Shown here: piece by piece, positions 6,255-12,363 of the stretch
Numbering within the stretch: the stretch's first letter is position 1
How the letters are laid out: every line of letters starts with the position of its first letter
Assembly (NCBI GenBank): GCA_003503355.1
Contig: DOCS01000229.1
Coordinates: forward strand, 7,841 to 20,203
DNA: 12,363 nucleotides
Source: Opitutia bacterium
GTDB taxonomy: Bacteria; Verrucomicrobiota; Verrucomicrobiia; Opitutales; Coraliomargaritaceae
Direction: 5' to 3'
Program-made: the position numbers and the translations under genes
Notes under the pieces: model-generated
What the model was told of the DNA's origin: nothing
The model's database searches: none
What the model saw: the letters and a program-made list of their open reading frames with translations, nothing else

Positions 6255-6995
6255 ATGGATGTTTCAGACCAAACTGGCGCTAAGCCGAAATATAAACGTA
6301 TCATTTTAAAGTTGAGTGGCGAAGTGCTACGCAACACCGAAGAGGGCGATCCCATCGACGCTAAGATCCTTCTTTCGATTTGCGAAGAGGTCAAAAAAAT
6401 TGCCCAGATCGGCGTCGAAGTCGGCCTCGTGATTGGCGGTGGTAATATTTTCCGCGGCCTCAGCGGCGCAGAAATGCGTGGCGTGGATCGCACCACTGGC
6501 GATCACATGGGCATGCTGTCCACTGTGATCAACGGCCTAGCCTTTTTGGACTGCCTTGAAAAGTTGGACGTTACCGTTCGTCTACAAAGTGCGATCCCAA
6601 TGGATAAGCTGGCGGAACCCTTTATCCTCCGTCGAGCCACCCGCCACTTGGAGCGCGGTCGCGTCGTCATCTTTGCCGGCGGCACCGGCAACCCCTACTT
6701 CTCAACCGACACGTGTGCGGCTCTTCGCGCCAGCGAAATCGGCGCCGACATGCTGATGAAGGCTACCAAGGTTGACGGCATTTACGACAAAGACCCCAAC
6801 AAGTACGATGATGCGGTCAAATACGACAAGCTCAACTATATCGACGCACTCCGCGACCGCTTAAATGTGATGGATTCCACTGCGTTCTCCCTTTGCATGG
6901 AAAATAAGATGCCGATCCTAGTCTTCAGCATGCACGAGTCCGGATCCATTCTCCGTGCCGTGATGGGAGAAGAAATTGGCACACTTGTTAATTAA
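6255..6995 (+). CDS. pyrH: UMP kinase (uridylate kinase)
   Basis: PyrH phosphorylates UMP to UDP with ATP in pyrimidine nucleotide synthesis; it is a cytoplasmic hexamer of the amino-acid-kinase fold. Seen: 246 residues, close to the family's usual 235-250. KLSGEVL (19-25) supplies the catalytic lysine loop. GGGNIFRG (61-68) and [15 protein letters not shown] (83-97) bind [17 protein letters not shown] (140-153) is the family hallmark, and [15 protein letters not shown] (169-183) closes the ATP site. Start ATG 6255 has no visible Shine-Dalgarno; the first 13 residues are a poorly conserved tail. It leads a probable operon, with frr 43 bp downstream. tsf is not adjacent, unlike the common rpsB-tsf-pyrH-frr order. 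Confidence 0.97.
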   Translation: MDVSDQTGAKPKYKRIILKLSGEVLRNTEEGDPIDAKILLSICEEVKKIAQIGVEVGLVIGGGNIFRGLSGAEMRGVDRTTGDHMGMLSTVINGLAFLDCLEKLDVTVRLQSAIPMDKLAEPFILRRATRHLERGRVVIFAGGTGNPYFSTDTCAALRASEIGADMLMKATKVDGIYDKDPNKYDDAVKYDKLNYIDALRDRLNVMDSTAFSLCMENKMPILVFSMHESGSILRAVMGEEIGTLVN

Positions 6996-7038
6996 TCCAC
7001 ACGCTTCACTTACTTCAACAACCCACACATTTTAAGTT

Positions 7039-7596
7039 ATGGAACCCAAAGACATCCTCAACACGCTGACTGCAGACCTCAAAAAAGCAATCGAGCAGAC
7101 GCTCAACCAGTTCGGCAGTCTCCACACCGGCAAGGCATCGCCTACAATGCTGGACAGTGTTCGTGTGAACGCCTACGGCAGCACCGTCTCGCTCAAAGAA
7201 GTCGCGGCAGTCACCACGCCTGACGCCAAGACAATCATGGTTCAGCCTTGGGACAAGAGCGTGATCCGCGATGTTGAAAAAGGCATCCAGGAAGCCAACC
7301 TCGGCCTCAACCCAATGGTCGACGGCGGCATTCTGCGCGTGCCCGTACCCGAATTGACTGGTCAACGCCGCCAAGAATTGGCCAAAACAGCAGGCAACAT
7401 GGCTGAAGATGGCCGCGTCCGCGTGCGTCAAGCGCGCCGCGATGCACTCGACCTGTTTAAAGCCGCTAAAAGCGACGGCCTCTCCGAAGATGATTTCAAG
7501 CGCTACGAAAAAGACGTGCAGAAAGCGCACGACGATTACATCGCGAACATCAACCAGTACTTGGCCGGCAAGGAAGCAGACCTCAAAAAAGTCTAA
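7039..7596 (+). CDS. frr: Ribosome recycling factor
   Basis: RRF works with EF-G to split the post-termination ribosome. Seen: 185 residues, exactly the usual size. The N-terminal helix leads into HTGKASPTMLDSVRVNAYGS (29-48). The beta domain contains VQPWDKSVIRDVEKGI (68-83) and LGLNPMVDGGILRVPVPELT (89-108). The C-terminal helices carry RRQELAK, VRQARRDALD, the SEDDFKRYEKDVQKAHDDYI run and KEADL. All domains are intact. It follows pyrH by 43 bp on the same strand, an arrangement found in most bacteria. No Shine-Dalgarno is seen before ATG 7039. Confidence 0.98.
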   Translation: MEPKDILNTLTADLKKAIEQTLNQFGSLHTGKASPTMLDSVRVNAYGSTVSLKEVAAVTTPDAKTIMVQPWDKSVIRDVEKGIQEANLGLNPMVDGGILRVPVPELTGQRRQELAKTAGNMAEDGRVRVRQARRDALDLFKAAKSDGLSEDDFKRYEKDVQKAHDDYIANINQYLAGKEADLKKV

Positions 7597-7674
7597 TCGC
7601 AGCATAGACAGAAAATAGACTGCAGAAGTCAGTATTCCCAACCAACCGAATCCTGTTTTTCCGAGTCATTGCTA

Positions 7675-8796
<1,122 letters not shown>

Positions 8797-8857
8797 GCTG
8801 ACCGCAGAGGTCAACTCAGCGATCAACAGTAGAACTCACTTACCTCTTGCTTGAAGC

Positions 8858-10918
8858 TCAGCGCCGCTTCTTGGGTAAGCCTTTGGCATTGTACTGTGAT
8901 TTTTTGCGCTTGTGCGGCTTGGCCTTGGCGCCACCACTGGCACCGCCACCGTGCTTGCCGCTTTGCAGGGTCTCGATTTGATCGCGTAATATCGCCGCTT
9001 TTTCAAATTCCAATTTCTGCGCCGCTTCCAGCATTTCGCTTTCCATCTCGGCAATGACGTGTGCCACATCGACATCACCCGACTCTGCCACCAACTGGTC
9101 GTGACTCTCGGTTTCGTCAAAGCGCTTTCCAGGGGCTTGCAGGCTGTCGTCAATGGCACGCTTCACGCCCACGGGTGTGATATTATGTTCCAGATTGTAG
9201 GCGAGTTGCTTTTCGCGGCGCTCCTCCGTGACCTCCAAGGTCTTGAGTATCGAGTTGGTCATCACATCAGCATACAGAATGACGCGGCCCTTCTCGTGTC
9301 GTGCGGCGCGTCCGGAGGTTTGGATCAGGCTGGTCGCACTGCGCAGAAAGCCTTCTTTGTCGGCATCCAGAATGGCTACCAGCGCAACTTCAGGGAGGTC
9401 CAGGCCTTCGCGCAATAAATTGACCCCCACCAGCACGTCGAATTCGCCCAAACGCAAGCGACGCAGGATCTCAACGCGCTCGATCGCATCGATATCGGAA
9501 TGCAGGTACTCGACCTTCAGCCCCGCCTCGCGCAAATAATCCGTCAGGTCTTCGGACATGCGCTTGGTCAAGGTAGTCGCCAGTGTCCGCTCGCCCTGCT
9601 CGACCGCTTTGCGCACCTCGCCGATAAAGTCTTCGACTTGGGCCTTGATCGGACGAATCTCCATCCCAGGATCGATTAGACCAGTTGGACGAATCACCTG
9701 TTCAGCAACCACTTTCGAAACTTCGATCTCATGCGCCGCAGGCGTTGCGGACACATAGATGGTCTGCCCCGTAATCGCTTCAAATTCTTCTAATTTCTGC
9801 GGACGATTATCCAGCGCAGATGGCAGGCGAAAGCCGTACTCCACCAGGCGCTCTTTGCGTGCGCGGTCGCCGTTATACATGGCGCGCACTTGCGGCAAGG
9901 TAACATGACTTTCGTCAATAAAAACCAGGAAATCCTTCGGAAAGAAATCGATCAGGCAAAAAGGACGCTCATCGGGCTTTCGGCCAGAGAGGTAACGCGA
10001 ATAATTTTCAATACCGGTGCAGAACCCCATCTCCTGCAGCAGCTCGATATCATATTCGGTGCGCATACGTATGCGCTGCGCCTCGAGTAGTAGGTTTTGC
10101 GATTCGAACCAGGCCACACGCTCTTCCAATTCCGCTCGAATCTGCGTGACCGCGGTTGCGATCTTATCTTTCGGCGTCGCGTATTGAGTGGCCGGATACA
10201 GGTTGAAGATGTCCAACACCCCGCCGGTTTCGCCCGTCAGCGGATCGAGTTCGCAGATGCTCTCGATTTCATCGCCCCAGAATTCGACACGAATCGCGGT
10301 TTCCATATAGGCAGGGAAAATGTCGACCACGTCGCCACGCACACGAAACGTGCCACGGTTAAAGGACACATCGTTGCGCTCATACTGCACCTCCACCATA
10401 CGCTCTAGGAAATCATCCCGCGCGATTGCCATCCCCACCTGCAATGGAATCATCATCTCCTTGAAATCCTCCGGAGAGCCCAGCCCATAGATGCAAGACA
10501 CACTCGCGATGACGATCACATCGTTGCGGCTGATCAACGATGACGAAGCCGCAATGCGCAAACGCTCAATCTCGTCATTGATCGAAGAATCCTTCTCAAT
10601 ATAAGTATCGGTCTGCGGGATGTAAGCCTCTGGCTGATAATAGTCGTAAAAGCTGACGAAGTACTCGACCGCATTGTCAGGAAAGAAGGCTTTGAATTCC
10701 GAATACAGTTGTGCCGCAAGGGTCTTATTGTGGGACAGAATTAGGGCCGGGCGCTGCAATTCCTGAATCACATTCGCCATGGTGAATGTTTTACCCGACC
10801 CCGTGACGCCTAGTAGCGTTTGGCGACTGTTACCCGCGCGCACCGAATCGATGAGTGTACCAATCGCGGCGGGTTGATCGCCTTGCGGGGTGTAGTCACT
10901 AGTGAGTTTAAAATCCAC
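8858..10918 (-). CDS. uvrB: Excinuclease ABC subunit B
   Basis: UvrB verifies damage in nucleotide excision repair, receiving DNA from UvrA and recruiting UvrC. Seen: 686 residues, near the 673 of E. coli. Walker A is GVTGSGKT (37-44). The beta-hairpin that clamps a DNA strand is YDYYQPEAYIP (91-101). Walker B is DESH (335-338), motif III YVSATP (388-393), motif V GVNLLREGLDLPE (498-510), and motif VI QTSGRAARH (533-541), where Ser535 replaces the more common Ile. The UVR motif that contacts UvrC lies at about 618-652. The protein ends in a Gly/Lys/Arg-rich tail (655-686). The start is a GTG at 10918 without a Shine-Dalgarno; the MDFKLTSDYTPQGDQP N-terminus fits the family. Its first bases overlap the end of a 48-codon minus-strand frame. 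Confidence 0.98.
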   Translation of the reverse strand: MDFKLTSDYTPQGDQPAAIGTLIDSVRAGNSRQTLLGVTGSGKTFTMANVIQELQRPALILSHNKTLAAQLYSEFKAFFPDNAVEYFVSFYDYYQPEAYIPQTDTYIEKDSSINDEIERLRIAASSSLISRNDVIVIASVSCIYGLGSPEDFKEMMIPLQVGMAIARDDFLERMVEVQYERNDVSFNRGTFRVRGDVVDIFPAYMETAIRVEFWGDEIESICELDPLTGETGGVLDIFNLYPATQYATPKDKIATAVTQIRAELEERVAWFESQNLLLEAQRIRMRTEYDIELLQEMGFCTGIENYSRYLSGRKPDERPFCLIDFFPKDFLVFIDESHVTLPQVRAMYNGDRARKERLVEYGFRLPSALDNRPQKLEEFEAITGQTIYVSATPAAHEIEVSKVVAEQVIRPTGLIDPGMEIRPIKAQVEDFIGEVRKAVEQGERTLATTLTKRMSEDLTDYLREAGLKVEYLHSDIDAIERVEILRRLRLGEFDVLVGVNLLREGLDLPEVALVAILDADKEGFLRSATSLIQTSGRAARHEKGRVILYADVMTNSILKTLEVTEERREKQLAYNLEHNITPVGVKRAIDDSLQAPGKRFDETESHDQLVAESGDVDVAHVIAEMESEMLEAAQKLEFEKAAILRDQIETLQSGKHGGGASGGAKAKPHKRKKSQYNAKGLPKKRR

Positions 10919-11054
10919 GCGACAACCAAAACAACGCCCCGATCGCAGCGCAAGCGCAAGCGGCCGCGGTTTTTCGATGAAGACGGTTCCTACGCTTGGT
11001 CGGCAATCCCAGAAACAATCCGATCGCGGTCAGAATGAAGCGACGCCTGTCCAG
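10908..11054 (-). CDS. Possible 48-residue basic/hydrophobic peptide overlapping the uvrB start (speculative)
   Basis: Not a recognised family. A frame from CTG (11054-11052) to TAA (10910-10908) encodes 48 residues. It begins DRRRFILTAIGLFLGLPTKR, continues through a basic stretch and ends with a second hydrophobic run, AIGALFWL, before SRGF. An AGGA lies 7 nt before the CTG. The stop overlaps the uvrB GTG (10918-10916) by 11 bp in another frame, an arrangement suited to translational coupling. Against it: there is no ATG, GTG or well-placed TTG, and the opposite strand is also open here. It could equally be non-coding leader of uvrB. Confidence 0.15.
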   Translation of the reverse strand: MDRRRFILTAIGLFLGLPTKRRNRLHRKTAAACACAAIGALFWLSRGF

Positions 11055-11072
11055 CGATCCGTCCTATAAAGC

Positions 11073-11105
11073 AAAAAAAGGGCGCAGCCGAAGCTGCGCC
11101 CTTTT
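11073..11105 (-). terminator. Rho-independent terminator of the antiporter gene, UUCG tetraloop
   Basis: A 13-bp perfect stem (11105-11093 with 11088-11076) has the core GGGCGCAGC/GCTGCGCCC. On the minus strand the loop is TTCG closed by C-G, the very stable cUUCGg tetraloop, followed by TTTTTTT (11079-11073). It starts 21 nt past the antiporter stop. In the plus direction only TTTT follows, so any bidirectional action would be weak. Confidence 0.95.
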
Positions 11106-11126
11106 ACATTAAAGCGTGTCTGCCGA

Positions 11127-12363
11127 TTAATGCGGCAACAACATGAACATCACAGCCATAATCAGCGTCGGAAACAGCGCACCAAGCACCAACTTGAGCG
11201 GAGAAACGCTGCCTTCGGGGAAATATTTGCTTAGAATACTTTGACCTGCAGGATTCGGCGCATTGGCGATCACAGTCAAACCACCACCAGTCACGGCACC
11301 GGCAACAACTGCGTATTGAAGCGCAATCGCGCGACTGAGGTCCGGTGCGTTCACTTGATCAAAGGCCGGTACTTGCGAGGCCAGGAAGGTGATCGCAGCA
11401 TTGTCGTTAAACGCGGTCAGTACGGTCGCACCGATAAACAGTGGCACTTCGCCCAGCGCAGAGAGCACCGGCGCAATCCACCAGCCTTGAAGGCCACCGT
11501 GAGTCACGAGGCCAGCAAGGAAGAAGCCAACCAACACCGGGCTCTTCAGTGAAATCGCATACTGGTGATGGTCGGTTGCGATGGTAAAGGCGATAAAGAC
11601 CAGGAATCCGCCCACAAAAAGCGCAGGATGGTGTAGCGTGAACACCGTCCACGCTAGGAATGCCAGGTGCACCCCAATGATCCAAACCGGAGCGGCCTCC
11701 TCTTTCTCAGTGGTCGCACCCGCTGCAGCTGCAGCGGCTTTTTCATTTAAGCTGTCGAAGCTCTTACGGAAGATGAAGAAGTAAATCGTGGTCGCGACAA
11801 GAATGCCGATGATCGCACGCCAGCCAAAATGGGTGAACATAAAGGGCATGTTCCAATCCCACTTGCTCGCGACCATCAACACAGGCGGCGCGGCAAAGTG
11901 AGTGAGCGTACCACCGACCGAAATATTAACAAACAGCAGGCCCAGAGTGGCGTACTTGAAAGTCGGAGTTGGGTTATAGCAGTAGAATTGGTGCCCCAGC
12001 AAGAGGGCCGCAATCGTCATCGCCGCTGGCTCGGTAATGAAAGACCCCAACAGCGGCGCAATGATCAGAATCGAAAGCCACCAGGCAGCCGGCGACTTTT
12101 TACCTAAACTGGCTACCAGACTGAGGGCACTTTCCGCAAAAGCCACAACCGGTCGGGACGCGGCGATCGCCATAATGACGACCACAAACAGCGGTTCGGT
12201 GTAGTTGCGGGTATCGATGTAATCAGTTGCCGAGTGCCAGCCGTGGATGAGCGTAATGCACAACATCAATGGGATGAGCCAGATGCCGAAAATAGCTTCA
12301 ATTTCACCCAAAAAGTGAAAACAAGTCGCCTTGAAGCTTACTGGATCTTTTCCTTGGTGATAG
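11127..12363 (-). CDS. Putative Na+/H+ antiporter, ion-transporter superfamily (5' end beyond right edge)
   Basis: The protein is an inner-membrane transporter of the family annotated as putative Na+/H+ antiporter (Na_H_antiport_3 type), distantly related to NhaD/ArsB/CitMHS carriers; the transported ion is inferred. Seen: 411 codons. The frame stays open to the window edge, and the segment FKATCFHFLGEIEAIFGIW is continuous with the family sequence. The TTG at 12311 is therefore probably not the start, and the true N-terminus lies outside. About ten or more hydrophobic helices are visible. Pseudo-symmetric polar motifs are GSFITEPAAMT and TAFNDNAAITFLASQVP. FVNISVGGTLTHFAAPPVLM and GAVTGGGLTVIANAPNPAGQSIL are the strongest family signatures. 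An Ala/Glu-rich linker (AAAAAAGATTEKEEAAP) separates the two halves. It ends LMAVMFMLLPH and is followed by a strong terminator. Confidence 0.88.
   Translation of the reverse strand, partial: YHQGKDPVSFKATCFHFLGEIEAIFGIWLIPLMLCITLIHGWHSATDYIDTRNYTEPLFVVVIMAIAASRPVVAFAESALSLVASLGKKSPAAWWLSILIIAPLLGSFITEPAAMTIAALLLGHQFYCYNPTPTFKYATLGLLFVNISVGGTLTHFAAPPVLMVASKWDWNMPFMFTHFGWRAIIGILVATTIYFFIFRKSFDSLNEKAAAAAAGATTEKEEAAPVWIIGVHLAFLAWTVFTLHHPALFVGGFLVFIAFTIATDHHQYAISLKSPVLVGFFLAGLVTHGGLQGWWIAPVLSALGEVPLFIGATVLTAFNDNAAITFLASQVPAFDQVNAPDLSRAIALQYAVVAGAVTGGGLTVIANAPNPAGQSILSKYFPEGSVSPLKLVLGALFPTLIMAVMFMLLPH

Noticed and set aside
7015..7641. Minus-strand open frame of 208 codons across frr
   Set aside because: It is the antisense shadow of frr, which is full-length and unmistakable on the plus strand.
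8797..8857. Possible terminator between the convergent proB and uvrB genes
   Set aside because: TGACC/GGTCA can form a 5-bp stem, but no T-run follows in either direction.
10820..11038. Plus-strand open frame of 72 codons across the uvrB start
   Set aside because: The first third lies antisense to the conserved uvrB N-terminus, and the remainder is Arg-rich with no recognisable family.

Overview
The window is about 12.4 kb of ordinary bacterial chromosome carrying mostly core housekeeping genes. GC content is moderate, coding density is high, and there are no mobile elements, phage genes or CRISPR arrays. My best guess for the host is a marine member of the Verrucomicrobiota (Opitutae/Puniceicoccaceae-like). 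That rests on overall impression (the pyrH-frr-proB order, few Shine-Dalgarno sequences, the style of the protein sequences) and not on a diagnostic marker.

Layout, left to right. (1) The first 201 codons of pheS (minus strand) run off the left edge. (2) Divergently, truC (plus) encodes the tRNA U65 pseudouridine synthase. It converges on, and overlaps by 9 bp, (3) an orphan membrane hybrid histidine kinase (minus). The kinase has its own very good sigma70-type promoter and a leader of about 118 nt. (4) The pair nadD-rsfS (minus, 10 bp apart) covers NAD biosynthesis and ribosome silencing. (5) Divergent from nadD, an ExoD-family membrane protein (plus) is followed by about 460 bp without a recognisable gene that contains imperfect inverted repeats. 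(6) tRNA-Gln(UUG) (minus) has a promoter and a textbook terminator. (7) pyrH-frr-proB (plus) form a probable operon for UMP kinase, ribosome recycling factor and glutamate 5-kinase. A perfect 14-bp palindrome abuts the pyrH promoter. (8) uvrB (minus) converges on proB and encodes the excision-repair damage-recognition subunit. (9) A large putative Na+/H+ antiporter (minus) ends in a UUCG-tetraloop terminator, and its reading frame stays open through the right edge.

Functionally the genes serve translation (pheS, truC, rsfS, frr, tRNA-Gln), nucleotide, cofactor and amino-acid supply (pyrH, nadD, proB), DNA repair (uvrB), envelope and ion homeostasis (ExoD-like, antiporter) and signalling (hybrid kinase). 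I found no evidence of a novel multi-gene system. The points most worth a second look are regulatory or non-coding: tandem half-sites and a possible attenuator ahead of the hybrid kinase, the pyrH operator-like palindrome, the structured gene-free stretch near 5.65-5.8 kb, and a tiny frame overlapping the uvrB start.
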